Origin: Collimonas sp. OK412
Lineage (GTDB): Bacteria; Pseudomonadota; Gammaproteobacteria; Burkholderiales; Burkholderiaceae_D
NCBI RefSeq assembly: GCF_900112135.1
Contig: NZ_FOLC01000011.1
Location: 109,164 to 173,163 of the forward strand
DNA: 64,000 nucleotides
Direction of reading: 5' to 3'
Shown: positions 1 to 10,300 of the stretch, piece after piece
Layout of the letters: each line of letters opens with the position of its first letter
How positions within the stretch are numbered: position 1 is the first letter of the stretch
The notes under the pieces: model-generated
The model's database searches: none
Told to the model about the DNA's origin: nothing
What the model saw: only the letters and a program-made list of their open reading frames with translations
Program-made: the position numbers and the translations under genes

Positions 1-87
1 GAGCCCCTCAATAAGCCCCCGATACGCAGGTAACTCTGTAATAATCGCTGGAATCATGAGACCACGCACCCGCCGTAGCCGCCAGCA
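1..87. other. window edge, no assigned gene
   Basis: A frame open from base 2 ends in a TGA that overlaps the maf start codon (ATGA). Its roughly 29 residues match nothing I recognise, so it could be the tail of an upstream gene or chance. I assign nothing here. Confidence 0.3.
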
Positions 88-708
88 ATGAAAAATCCTT
101 ACCAGAAAATCTACCTTGCCTCGAAAAGCCCGCGCCGGCGGGAATTGCTGCGACAGATCGGCGTCGCATTCGAATTGCTGCTGCTGCGCGACCAGACGCC
201 GCGCGGCCCTGATGTCAGCGAGGAAGTCTTGCAGGGCGAAGCGCCGCAGGAGTATGTCGCCAGGGTGACCATGGAGAAAGCACACGCCGCGCAGCAGATG
301 ATGGTGTGGCGCAGCCTGCCGGTGCGCCCTATCCTGGCCGCCGACACCACGGTCACGATCGACGGCCGGATCCTCGGCAAACCGGCCAGCAAAGCCGAGG
401 CAAGCGCCATGCTGCGCCTGCTGTCGGGGCGCAGCCACCAGGTCCTGACCAGCGTTGCCGTCATCCATGGCGAGCAATCCTGGCAACTCACGCAGGTTTC
501 CGATGTCTTGTTCCAGGAGCTGCCGGAAGCCATGATCGAAGCCTACTGCGATACCAGCGAACCTTACGACAAGGCCGGCGCTTATGGCATCCAGGGCCCG
601 GCAGCGATTTTCATCGAAAGCATACGCGGCAGCCATTCAGGCATCATGGGCTTACCACTTTTTGAAACCGCGCAACTATTACAACAGGCAGGCATCCGCA
701 TTTTATGA
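88..708 (+). CDS. maf: Maf-type nucleoside triphosphate pyrophosphatase (YhdE subfamily)
   Basis: This 206-aa protein has full family length. The nucleotide-binding motif SKSPRR lies at residues 12-17, a KA pair at 64-65, and the catalytic aspartate in AADTTV at about residue 86. Maf proteins hydrolyse non-canonical or excess nucleoside triphosphates to monophosphates plus pyrophosphate. The YhdE branch prefers dTTP and UTP, but assigning this protein to that branch is my inference. The stop overlaps the rng start by four bases (ATGA), so the two genes are almost certainly translationally coupled. maf-rng is a common gene pair in betaproteobacteria. Confidence 0.93.
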   Translation: MKNPYQKIYLASKSPRRRELLRQIGVAFELLLLRDQTPRGPDVSEEVLQGEAPQEYVARVTMEKAHAAQQMMVWRSLPVRPILAADTTVTIDGRILGKPASKAEASAMLRLLSGRSHQVLTSVAVIHGEQSWQLTQVSDVLFQELPEAMIEAYCDTSEPYDKAGAYGIQGPAAIFIESIRGSHSGIMGLPLFETAQLLQQAGIRIL

Positions 709-2168
709 GCGAAGACATCCTCGTCAATATCACCCCCCAGGAAACCCGCGTCGCCCTGATTTTCCAGGGCGCGGTGCAAGAGCTGCACATCGAGCGCACC
801 TTGTCGCGCGGCCTGGCCGGCAATATCTACCTGGGCAAAGTAGTCCGCGTGCTGCCCGGCATGCAATCGGCGTTCATCGATATCGGCCTCGAGCGCGCGG
901 CTTTCCTGCACGTCGCCGACATCTGGGAGACCCGCGCGCACGACGGCCAGGCGGCGCAGCAGACGCCGATTGAAAAGCTGCTGTTCGACGGCCAGTCGCT
1001 GACCGTGCAAGTGGTGAAAGACCCGATCGGCACCAAGGGCGCCAGGCTGTCGACCCAGATTTCGATTGCCGGCCGGATGCTGGTGTACCTGCCGCAAGAC
1101 CGGCACATCGGCATCTCGCAGCGGATCGAAAATGAAGCCGAGCGCGAACTGCTGAAGGATAAAGTGCAAAAGCTGCTGCCGCCCGAGGAAAAAGGCGGCT
1201 TCATCATCCGCACCATGGCCGAAGACGCTTCCGAGGCCGACCTGCAGATGGACATCGAGTACCTGCGCAAGACCTGGTCGTCGATTACCCAGCTGGCAAA
1301 AAGCAAGCCGGCGCCGACCTTGCTGCACCAGGACCTGAGCCTGGCGCAGCGCGTGCTGCGCGATTTCGTCAATGACGAGACCACCACCATCCAGGTCGAC
1401 TCGCGCGAGAATTTCCAAAAGTTGCAAGAGTTCGCCGCCAGCTACACGCCGTCGGTGACCGCGCGGCTGATGCACTACACCGGCGAACGGCCCCTGTTCG
1501 ACCTGTACGGCGTGGAAGAAGAAATCCAGGAAGCATTGAGCCGCCGCGTGCCGCTCAAATCGGGCGGCTACCTGATCGTCGACCAGACCGAAGCCATGAC
1601 CACCATCGACGTCAACACCGGCAGCTTCGTCAACGGCCGCAATTTCGACGACACGATTTTCAAGACCAACCTGGAAGCGGCGCACGCCATAGCGCGCCAG
1701 CTCAGGCTGCGCAACCTGGGCGGCATCATCATCCTCGATTTCATCGACATGGAGAACAGCGAGCACAAGAGCGCCGTGCTGGCTGAGCTGCACAAGGCCC
1801 TGCTGCGCGACCGCACCAAAAAATCGGTATCCGAATTCTCGGCGCTGGGCCTGGTGGAAATGACCCGCAAGCGCACCCGCGAATCGCTGGCGCACATCTT
1901 GTGCGAGCCCTGCCCCGCCTGCAACGGCAAGGGCCAGGTCAAGACCGCGCGCACCATCTGCTACGAAATCCTGCGCGAAGTGCTGCGCGAAGCCAAGCAG
2001 TTCAACCCGCGCGAATTCCGCATCCTGGCGTCGCAGGTAGTGGTCGACATGTTCCTCGAGGAAGAATCCCAGCACCTTGCCATGCTGGGCGACTTCATCC
2101 GTAAACCGATTTCGCTGCAGGTGGAAACGGTTTATCCGCAGGAGCAGTACGACATCATCCTTATGTAA
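705..2168 (+). CDS. rng: ribonuclease G
   Basis: This 487-aa member of the RNase E/G family lacks the long C-terminal scaffold of RNase E, which makes it RNase G. An S1-like RNA-binding region occupies about residues 35-125. The two metal-binding aspartates of the DNase I-like catalytic domain fall at about D302 (in TIDVNTGSF) and D345 (in ILDFIDME). The zinc-link CPAC is at about C403-C406. The enzyme cleaves AU-rich single-stranded RNA, matures the 16S rRNA 5' end and turns over some mRNAs. It overlaps maf upstream and is followed after 7 bases by a glycosyltransferase. Confidence 0.96.
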   Translation: MSEDILVNITPQETRVALIFQGAVQELHIERTLSRGLAGNIYLGKVVRVLPGMQSAFIDIGLERAAFLHVADIWETRAHDGQAAQQTPIEKLLFDGQSLTVQVVKDPIGTKGARLSTQISIAGRMLVYLPQDRHIGISQRIENEAERELLKDKVQKLLPPEEKGGFIIRTMAEDASEADLQMDIEYLRKTWSSITQLAKSKPAPTLLHQDLSLAQRVLRDFVNDETTTIQVDSRENFQKLQEFAASYTPSVTARLMHYTGERPLFDLYGVEEEIQEALSRRVPLKSGGYLIVDQTEAMTTIDVNTGSFVNGRNFDDTIFKTNLEAAHAIARQLRLRNLGGIIILDFIDMENSEHKSAVLAELHKALLRDRTKKSVSEFSALGLVEMTRKRTRESLAHILCEPCPACNGKGQVKTARTICYEILREVLREAKQFNPREFRILASQVVVDMFLEEESQHLAMLGDFIRKPISLQVETVYPQEQYDIILM

Positions 2169-2175
2169 GGCATCC

Positions 2176-3141
2176 ATGAATAGCCCTTTACCGATTTCTC
2201 CTGCAGCCGCCGACGGTTCTTTCCATATCGCGTTTTGCGTCGACGACCACTATTGCCGCAGCATGGGGGCGACCATCGTCTCCGTCATTGCCAACAGCCC
2301 GGGCGTAACATTCACCTTCCACGTGTTTGCCTTCGCCCTTTCCGAAGACAACCGCCGGCGCTTCAAGGAACTGGAACAGATGTACCAGCTGAAGACGCAT
2401 GTGCATATCATCGATCCGGCGGTATTCAAGCCGTTCGCGCACATTTCGCAGTTTTCCTACTATTCGCCCACCATCTTCACGCGCCTGCTGATCCCGTCCA
2501 CTTTGCGCGGCATCTGCGACAAGGTCCTGTACCTGGATGCGGATATCCTGTGCGCCGGCAGCATGGCCGAGCTGCTGGACATGGATTTCGGCGACCGCGC
2601 GGCGATTGTCGTGCCGGACGCCGACGAAACCACCAGGAGGCGCTGCGCAGCCCTGCAGCTGGCGTCGCAGAAGTATTTCAATTCCGGCGTGATGTACATG
2701 CATGTCGATAACTGGATGGCCCAGGAAATCACCGAAAAAACCATCCTTGCGATCCTCGAAAACGGCAAGGACTACCGGTTCCCGGACCAGGACGCGCTGA
2801 ATGTGGTGCTGGAAGGGAAAATCCAATATATCCCGAGGAAATGGAATTTCCTGTACGACCTGATCCATGACCTGGAAAAGGACAAGCGCCAGATGCGCGA
2901 TATCGGCGAGGTGGTCTTCATTCACTTCGCAGGCGCCGTGAAACCCTGGAACGACTGGTGCCTGCATGCGTCGCGGGACATGTTCGTCAAGTACCAGGCG
3001 TTGTCGCCATGGGCCGACCTGCCGCTCGATCCGGCGCCAAGAAACTATAAAGAGATGCGGATGTATTCCCGCTTCCTGATGAAACGCGGCCAGATGCTGG
3101 ACAGTTTCAAGTGGTACATGAAATACCTTTCCGCCAGGTAA
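2176..3141 (+). CDS. glycosyltransferase family 8 protein
   Basis: This 321-aa protein is of the retaining GT8 type. The N-terminal nucleotide-sugar fold starts at about residue 15 (FHIAFCVDDHYCRS), and the metal-binding DxD lies in YLDADIL at D121/D123. A QDALN segment follows in the acceptor half, and HFAGAVKPW near residue 255 is a typical GT8 C-terminal motif. An open frame extends upstream into rng, but the ATG at 2176, just after the rng stop, gives a normal start. GT8 enzymes of this kind add glucose or galactose to the LPS core. The neighbouring GT9 genes make a surface-polysaccharide role likely, but the substrate is unknown. Confidence 0.88.
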   Translation: MNSPLPISPAAADGSFHIAFCVDDHYCRSMGATIVSVIANSPGVTFTFHVFAFALSEDNRRRFKELEQMYQLKTHVHIIDPAVFKPFAHISQFSYYSPTIFTRLLIPSTLRGICDKVLYLDADILCAGSMAELLDMDFGDRAAIVVPDADETTRRRCAALQLASQKYFNSGVMYMHVDNWMAQEITEKTILAILENGKDYRFPDQDALNVVLEGKIQYIPRKWNFLYDLIHDLEKDKRQMRDIGEVVFIHFAGAVKPWNDWCLHASRDMFVKYQALSPWADLPLDPAPRNYKEMRMYSRFLMKRGQMLDSFKWYMKYLSAR

Positions 3142-3197
3142 ATATGCATGAAGGGTAACAAAAAGTGAGAACCTGGCCGGCGGCCCTGGCCGCCAGC

Positions 3198-3203
3198 TAT
3201 AAT
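3198..3203 (+). promoter_or_regulatory. possible -10 box upstream of the first GT9 gene
   Basis: TATAAT lies 42 bases before the start at 3245. No good -35 is visible at 16-18 bases, so this is only a candidate. Confidence 0.35.
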
Positions 3204-3244
3204 TTCTGCAACTTATCGTCTATACAGCCTTAACCGATCCAATA

Positions 3245-4315
3245 ATGGCAATAACCAGCTCCCATCTCTTGATATGCCGCACCGACAACATCGGCGACGT
3301 CATCCTGACATTACCCATCGCCGCTTTCCTGAAGCAGCACTATCCGGACCTGAAAATCAGTTTCCTGTGCCGGGGTTATGCCGCGCCGGTCGTCAGGCAG
3401 TGCCGCAGCATCGATGAGGTGGTGGAACTGGAAAGTTTCCTGCTGGACCCCGCTGCCTATTTTGCCCACGCTGACGTCGATACGATCATATTGGCGCAAC
3501 CGAACAAACGCCTGGCGGTTATCGCTTTCAAAGCCCGCATCCGCAACCGTATCGGCAACGCCCGCCATAAGCTTTACCAGATGCTGTATTGCAACCGCCG
3601 GGTGCGGTTCAAGAAAGGGAACTCTGAATACCATGAGGCACAATTCAATTTTGAGTTCCTGCGCCCTTTCGGCCTCACTACCATTCCCGAACCTTCGGCC
3701 ATTCCAGCCCTTTACGATTTCGATGTCCCGCAGAATCCGGAAATAAACCGGCTGCTTCAGCCCTATCCGTTCAACCTCATCCTTCATACAAAATCGAATG
3801 GGCATGGGCGCGAATGGCCGGTCAGCCATTACGCGGCGCTTGCCAGGCAGCTCAGCAAATATCCGGACGTCCGCCTGTGGCTGACAGGCAGTCCCGCCGA
3901 AGGACAATGGCTGGCCGAACATGCCGAGGAACTGCTGGAATTGGAGAATGTGAGCAACGTGTGCGGCAAGTACAGCCTGGATCAGCTCAGCTCGTTGATT
4001 AACGCAGCCGACGGCTTGATTGCAAGCGGCACCGGCCCGCTCCATATTTCCGCCGCGCTGGGCCAGCGCACGCTCGGCCTGTTCCCGCCGACGCGGCCGA
4101 TGCATCCGGGGCGCTGGGCACCGCTCGGGCGACGGGCCCAAGCCTTGTCCTTGCCGGTCAGCTGCACCGGTTGCAAGGATAGCCAGGCGGCCACTTGCGC
4201 CTGCATGGAAAACATCACGCCTGAAAGCGTCGCCGAGATCGTTTTGCGATGGCGGCAAGAAGCGCAGGCAGAAAAAGCCCCCGCCCCTGCTATCAGCGCT
4301 TCAGGACGGCAATAA
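3245..4315 (+). CDS. glycosyltransferase family 9 (heptosyltransferase-like)
   Basis: This 356-aa protein has the GT9 layout. The N-terminal Rossmann half begins with a CRTDNIGDVILTLP motif at about residues 11-24. The C-terminal nucleotide-sugar half contains GREWPVSHYAALA and the ASGTGPLHISAALG loop, which is characteristic of ADP-heptose LPS heptosyltransferases (WaaC/WaaF). The C-terminus has an unusual cysteine cluster (SCTGC, CAC). It probably adds heptose or a related sugar to the lipid A-core, but the exact linkage cannot be read from sequence. Its 3' end overlaps that of the convergent gene at 4293-5414 by 23 bases. Confidence 0.87.
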   Translation: MAITSSHLLICRTDNIGDVILTLPIAAFLKQHYPDLKISFLCRGYAAPVVRQCRSIDEVVELESFLLDPAAYFAHADVDTIILAQPNKRLAVIAFKARIRNRIGNARHKLYQMLYCNRRVRFKKGNSEYHEAQFNFEFLRPFGLTTIPEPSAIPALYDFDVPQNPEINRLLQPYPFNLILHTKSNGHGREWPVSHYAALARQLSKYPDVRLWLTGSPAEGQWLAEHAEELLELENVSNVCGKYSLDQLSSLINAADGLIASGTGPLHISAALGQRTLGLFPPTRPMHPGRWAPLGRRAQALSLPVSCTGCKDSQAATCACMENITPESVAEIVLRWRQEAQAEKAPAPAISASGRQ

Positions 4316-5414
4316 CCTGCGCAACCGTAATCGCCTTCACCCAGTCCCGACGATTTGCGGTGGTAATGACGATGCTGTTCTCTTTATCGATCGGCGCCCA
4401 TTCGGGATTTTTCTGACGCATCAACGCAATCACGGGCACCTGTACCGCGTTCGCCAGGTGCATCACCGCGGTTTCAACCGAGATGATCAAGTCGCACTCG
4501 CGCAGCATCGCCGGCAGCTGGAAAAAGTTCTCCTGGGCGCTGAACAGCTGCAAGCGTTCAACCGCATGACCGTCGAAAAACGTCTTGGCCTGCGCCATTT
4601 CTTCCGGCACGACATTCACGATAAACCGGGTATCTTTCCAGGCATCCTGGGTCCTGATCGCTGCCACCAGTTCCACCACCCGTTCCAGCGGCCAGCAGCG
4701 TTTGTGCGTCTTGGCGTACGGATTGACGAAAACCAGCTTGGCCGGATTGACAGATTGCCGGCGGTCGCGATTAAAGCCCCACAATTTCAGCTGCTCCTGT
4801 GCGTACCGGCCCCATTGCTCTGGAATGCGCACGAAAGGCTGGCGTGACGACGCCGCGCTGTCCATGCCGAACAGGTGGTTGAACCAGGCAGCATAAACCT
4901 CGCTGATGTGCACTCCCGGCTGCGCTACGCGGTCAGGATCGAAAGCGGCATCCAGCTTGCGGTAAGCCAGGCGCTTGTGCAAGGCAAGGACTCCAGCCGG
5001 CTTTTTCATCCCGGCCATAAAACCTTGCGGACTGATTTGGCGCGCCAGCGTTGCATACATGGGCGGCCTCAAGGTCGACAGCGACACCACCAGCGGGTAC
5101 TGCTGCTTTTGCGCCTCGGCGATCGACTCTTCAAACAAGGCGGGGCTGTATGTTTGCTGATAGACCTTGGCGACGAAAGGACATTCGGCCAGCCAGTCAT
5201 ACAAGGCGTATTTCTTCAGGAAGGGCCACGCCGCGGTGTTCTTGGTGCGGCGCACCTCATCCACCCATATATGGATCTTGATATGCGGGAAGGCTTGCGC
5301 AAAGGCTTGGAAACAATTCTGCAGATAAGTGAAATCGCCGAGGGCAAGGTGGGCGATGAACAGGATCTTATCCGTTTTTTTTAACAGTTCGGCTGGAACG
5401 AGTTGTGCTGTCAT
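4293..5414 (-). CDS. glycosyltransferase family 9 protein
   Basis: This 373-aa protein belongs to the ADP-heptose:LPS heptosyltransferase family but is clearly different from its convergent neighbour. The N-terminal half has LFIAHLALGDFTYLQNCF, in place of the usual GDxxLT-type loop. The C-terminal half has the NPYAKTHKRCWPLERVV donor motif and the VETAVMHLANAVQVPVIAL loop. It starts 85 bases downstream of msbA on the same strand. Co-transcription with the lipid A flippase would fit a role in LPS core assembly at the inner membrane. The specific sugar is unknown. Confidence 0.85.
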   Translation of the reverse strand: MTAQLVPAELLKKTDKILFIAHLALGDFTYLQNCFQAFAQAFPHIKIHIWVDEVRRTKNTAAWPFLKKYALYDWLAECPFVAKVYQQTYSPALFEESIAEAQKQQYPLVVSLSTLRPPMYATLARQISPQGFMAGMKKPAGVLALHKRLAYRKLDAAFDPDRVAQPGVHISEVYAAWFNHLFGMDSAASSRQPFVRIPEQWGRYAQEQLKLWGFNRDRRQSVNPAKLVFVNPYAKTHKRCWPLERVVELVAAIRTQDAWKDTRFIVNVVPEEMAQAKTFFDGHAVERLQLFSAQENFFQLPAMLRECDLIISVETAVMHLANAVQVPVIALMRQKNPEWAPIDKENSIVITTANRRDWVKAITVAQVIAVLKR

Positions 5415-5499
5415 GAGATTTTCTTTTGATTTTTTTCAGGCGACATTTCCAGAGGGAGCGGGTCGGCGGTCTCAGGCAGCAAGCCTGAGATCCAGCGCA

Positions 5500-7257
5500 T
5501 TACATCTCTATATTCACCGCATCCTTGGAAAACTGGAGATGATACAAATTTGCGTATGCACCCTGCTTGCTGAGCAGTTCATCGTGGGTGCCGATTTCAA
5601 CAATGCTGCCGTTCGAGAGCACGACGATGCGGCTGGCGCGCTCGATAGTCGAGAGCCGGTGCGCAATCACGAAAGTGGTGCGGCCTTGCATCAGCTGGTC
5701 GAGCGCCGCCTGCACTGCCCGTTCCGATTCGGTATCGAGCGCTGAAGTCGCCTCGTCCAGGATCAGGATGGGAGCATCCTTGTAGATGGCGCGCGCCATT
5801 GCCAGCCGCTGGCGCTGGCCGCCGGACAGGCGCGAACCGTTGTCGCCGATTTGCGTTTCGTACCCTTCGGGCAAAGCGGCAATCATGTCGGCCAGGTAAG
5901 CCGCCTTGGCAGCGGCTTCAATCCGTGCGCTGTCTGGCGCTCGGTCGCCATAGGCGATATTGGCGGCGATCGTGTCGTTGAACAGCACGACATTCTGGCT
6001 GACCATGGCTATCTGCGCCCGCAGGCTGTTCAAGGATATGTCCTCGATAGGCAAGTCATCCAGCAGGATACGGCCTTCAGTCACAGAATAAAATCCGGGA
6101 ATCAGATTCACCAGCGTCGATTTGCCGCCGCCTGACATCCCCACGAAGGCGATGGTTTCACCCGGCTCGACGTTCAGGTTGATGTTCTTTAGCGCAGGCT
6201 TTTCCTGGCCTGGATATGAAAAACCGACATTGGAAAATGCGATTTTCCCGTTTGCACGCTGGTCCAGCTGTATTCCCCCGGTGCGCTCGACCGGACTGTC
6301 GATCAGCTTGAACACCGCTTCTGCCGCAGCCATGCCGCGCTGCAGCGGGCCGTTCACTTCAGCCAGCTGCTTGAGCGGTACCTGCAAGGCGATCATCGCC
6401 GCCAGGAACGACACGAAATCGCCTGCGGTAAGCTGGCCGTGGCTTGCCTGCACCAGCCCCATCGTGATCATCGCCGACATGGCGCAGGCCATCATGATTT
6501 GCGTGACCGGCACGGTGGCGGCAAAGGTGCTGGTCATGCGCATGCTGTAGTGACGGATATGTTCTGCCGATTCTTCGAATCGCTTCCGCTCGTAAGTCTC
6601 GCCGCCAAACACCTTGATGACCTGCTGCGCGCGCGCGGTTTCTTCAATTACCTGGGTCAACTGTGCATTGACGTCGAGAGAATCCTTATTCAGCCGTTTC
6701 AAGCGCTTGGCGGTGGTGCGCACTACCAGGATCATCAGCGGCATCAACACCAGCGCCACGATCGTCAGTTTCCAGCTGATGAACAGCATGTAGCCCAGCA
6801 AACCCGCTACAGTCAGCACGCAACGCACGATCGAAGTAAACAGCTTGCTGATCATTTCTATGATTTGCTGCACTTCAAACATGATCGAATTGATCACGCG
6901 CCCTACTGTATGCGTAGCGTGGAAATCAATCGACACATTCAGGATCCGATTGAACATCTGCTGCCGCAATGTCGTCAGCACCCGGGTCGACACCCAGTTG
7001 GTCATGTAGGTTGTCAAAAAGGTCGAGGCGCCGCGCGCCACGAATGCGCCAATCACGGCGACCGGCACCAGCCACAGCGGGAACGTAGGCTTTTCGACAA
7101 AACCGTTGTCCAGCAGGATTTTGAAAATGTAAGCTACCAGCGGCTCCGTCGCCGCGGTCACGACCATGCCAAGAAGACCAAGGACCAGTCTTTTTTTGTA
7201 TGGGCGATGCAATAGTGCAAGGCGCTTGAAAATTGTCGTATAGGAAAATGCGCTCAT
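5500..7257 (-). CDS. msbA: lipid A export ABC transporter, fused permease/ATPase
   Basis: This 585-aa half-transporter has an N-terminal six-helix type I exporter domain (about residues 20-310) followed by an ATPase domain. The ATPase shows Walker A GMSGGGKST, signature LSGGQRQR and Walker B ILILDEATSALD, with an H-loop histidine in VIAHRLST. Length and domain order match MsbA, the homodimeric flippase that moves lipid A-core across the inner membrane. Walker A has GGG where GSG is more usual, which should be tolerated. It lies between dnaE (upstream) and a GT9 gene (downstream) on one strand, a plausible LPS export-assembly pair. Confidence 0.93.
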   Translation of the reverse strand: MSAFSYTTIFKRLALLHRPYKKRLVLGLLGMVVTAATEPLVAYIFKILLDNGFVEKPTFPLWLVPVAVIGAFVARGASTFLTTYMTNWVSTRVLTTLRQQMFNRILNVSIDFHATHTVGRVINSIMFEVQQIIEMISKLFTSIVRCVLTVAGLLGYMLFISWKLTIVALVLMPLMILVVRTTAKRLKRLNKDSLDVNAQLTQVIEETARAQQVIKVFGGETYERKRFEESAEHIRHYSMRMTSTFAATVPVTQIMMACAMSAMITMGLVQASHGQLTAGDFVSFLAAMIALQVPLKQLAEVNGPLQRGMAAAEAVFKLIDSPVERTGGIQLDQRANGKIAFSNVGFSYPGQEKPALKNINLNVEPGETIAFVGMSGGGKSTLVNLIPGFYSVTEGRILLDDLPIEDISLNSLRAQIAMVSQNVVLFNDTIAANIAYGDRAPDSARIEAAAKAAYLADMIAALPEGYETQIGDNGSRLSGGQRQRLAMARAIYKDAPILILDEATSALDTESERAVQAALDQLMQGRTTFVIAHRLSTIERASRIVVLSNGSIVEIGTHDELLSKQGAYANLYHLQFSKDAVNIEM

Positions 7258-7376
7258 AAGTCAGTCTGCTTTAAGTTCTTTTTTGCGCTTTACCGTCATG
7301 AAAAAAATCTTTCCTGAAAGTAGTGCTAAGTAATATGGGGATGCAGAGCCAATTGGCAAAAAGCGACAGCTGTGCC

Positions 7377-10300
7377 CTAGTATTCCACGGCGACAGCTTC
7401 CTTCCCTACTTTTTCCACCAGCGCCAGCTGCAAGCCATCGCTGGGAGACACTCGCCATGCATCGCCCAGCACTATTTCGCAAGCTACCCCGTCGCCGGTA
7501 TAGCGCAGCGTCATCGGCAGGCCGCTGTCTGACCGGTGCGACGACAGCATTTCCCTTAGCTGCACCGCATCGATTTTCTGTGACGGCGACGATAGGGACA
7601 GCACGATTTGACGGCCGTATTGAATTCGCGCAGTGGCGATATCCATCACCCGTTCAGCGGACACCCGCAAGCCGCCGTTGAAACGGTCTTCAGAGACCTT
7701 GCCATGCACCACCAGGAATTCGTCTTCCTTGAAAAACGCCTTGTTGGGCTCGAACTGTTCGTTATAGACGGTAACGTCGACAGTCGCGCTGCCGTCGTCC
7801 AGCGTGACGATCATCATTTTTCCACGCTGCGTCATTTGCGCCCGCAGGCCGGAGATGATGCCCGCCAGGATGCGCGGTTCGCGCGACGGTTCCAGGCTGC
7901 CCAGCGGCGTGCGCGCGAAGCGGCGCGCTTCGGCGGCATAGGCGTGGAACAGATGGCCGGACAGATAGAAGCCCAGCGCGCTTTTCTCTTCGGTCAGTTT
8001 TTGTTTGTCGGTCCATGGCGCGGCCTGCACATATTCGATCGGCGCTTCCAGGTCGCTGTCGTCGCCGCCAAACAGGCTGACCTGGTTAGCCGAGGCCAGC
8101 TTCTGGTCCGCAGCTTCCATCGCCCGCGGCACCGACGCCAGCAGGATGCCGCGGTCGACCTTGAAACAATCGAAGGCGCCGGCGCGTATCAGCGATTCGA
8201 TGGTGCGGCGATTGATCTGGCGCTTGTCCACCCGCAGGCAGAAATCGAACAGGTCGACAAACGGCTTTTCCTGGCGGGCGGCGATGATGGCTTCAATCGC
8301 GTTCTGGCCCGAGCCTTTTACCGCACCGAGGCCGTAACGGATGAAGGTGGCTTTCTTGCCCGGCTCGCCTTCCGGCGTAAAACGGTAATCCGAGAGATTG
8401 ATGTCCGGCGGCAGCAAGGTCAGCTTGCACACCGTCAGCGAATCTTCCACCAGGATCTTGATCTTTTCGGTGTCGTCCATCGCCAGCGACAAGTTGGCGG
8501 CCATGAACGCGGCGGGATGATGCGCCTTCAGGTATGCGGTGTGATAGGACAGCAAGGCGTAAGCGGCAGCATGCGACTTGTTGAAGCCGTAGCCCGCGAA
8601 TTTTTCCATCAGGTCGAAAATCTCGTCGGCCTTGGCTTCGCTCAAGCCGTCCTTGGCGGCGCCGTCGCGGAAAATCTGGCGGTGCTCGGCCATCTCTTCC
8701 GCTTTTTTCTTACCCATCGCCCGCCGCAGCAAATCCGCGCCGCCGAGCGAGTAGCCGCCGACCACCTGCGCCATCTGCATCACCTGCTCCTGGTACACCA
8801 TGATGCCGTAGGTTTCCGACAAGATGCCTTCAGTACGCGGATCGGGATAGTCGAAGCGCTCGCCGTGCTTGCGTTTGCAGAAATCCGGGATCAGGTCCAT
8901 CGGACCCGGCCGATACAACGCCACCAGCGCGATAATGTCTTCGAAACGGTCGGGCCGCGCATCTTTCAGCATGCCTTGCATGCCGCGGCTTTCCAGCTGG
9001 AACACGGCGACCGTTTTGGCCGCGGTCAGCAATTCGTACGACGGCCGGTCGTTGAGCGGCAGCTTCTCCAGGCTGAAATCAGCCATGGCCGGATCGAGCT
9101 GCTTGATGTAGCGCACGGCGCGGTCAAGGATCGTCAGCGTGGTCAAACCCAAAAAGTCGAACTTGACCAGGCCGACCGCTTCCACGTCGTCCTTGTCGTA
9201 CTGCGACACCACGCCGGCGTCGCCGCCTTGCGTATACAGCGGGCAGAAATCGGTCAGCTTGCCGGGCGCGATCAGCACGCCGCCGGCATGCATGCCGATG
9301 TTGCGGGCGATGCCTTCGACTTGCTGCGCCAGGTTGAGCAGCTGCTTGACCTCTTCTTCGTTCTCCAGGCGTTCGGCCAGCATCGGCTCTTCCTGGATCG
9401 CATCGGCAATCGTGACGTGCTTGCCCGGCTTGAACGGAATCAGCTTGGAAATGCCGTCGCAGAAATTGTAGCCAAAATCGAGCACCCGGCCGACGTCGCG
9501 GATCGCACCCTTGGCCGCCATCGTACCGAAGGTCGCAATCTGCGATACCGCATCCTTGCCGTATAAATCCTTGACGTGCTGGATGACGCGGTCGCGGCCT
9601 TCCTGGCAAAAATCGATATCGAAGTCGGGCATCGATACCCGCTCAGGATTGAGGAAGCGTTCGAACAGCAGGTTGTATTTGAGCGGATCCAGGTCGGTAA
9701 TCTGCAACGAATACGCCACCAGCGAACCGGCGCCCGAACCCCGCCCCGGGCCTACCGGCACGCCATTCTGCTTGGCCCAGCGGATAAACTCGGCAACGAT
9801 CAGGAAGTAGCCGGGGAAACCCATCTTGATGATGGTGTCGGTTTCAAATTTCAACCGGTCCTGGTAACGCTGGCGCTGCTGCTCGCGCCTGCTTTCATCC
9901 GGGAACAGGTGCAGCAGCCGCAGCTCCAGTCCCTCTTGCGATTGCTGTATCAGGAACTCGCCGATGGTCATGCCGTCCGGCGTCGGGAAATCCGGCAATT
10001 GCGGTTTGCCCAGCTGCAGCGTCAGGTTGCAGCGCTTGGCGATTTCGATGGAGTTTTGCAGCGCCGCCGGCATGTCGGCGAACAGTGCGGCCATCTCGGC
10101 CTGGGTCTTGAACGATTGCTGGTCATTGAAGCGGCGTACCCGGCGCGCATTGGCCAGCATTTCGCCTTCGGCGATACAGGTGCGCGCTTCATGCGCGATG
10201 AATTCTTCCTTGTCCAGGAACTGGATCGGATGGGTGGCCACCACCGGCACATTGAATTTGGCCGCCAGCGCCACCGCCTGGCGCACATGCGTTTCCATGT

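Noticed and set aside
582..2177. 531-codon frame opposite rng and the maf end
   Set aside because: Antisense shadow of two clear housekeeping genes.
7608..9566. 652-codon frame opposite dnaE
   Set aside because: Antisense shadow. dnaE is complete on the other strand.
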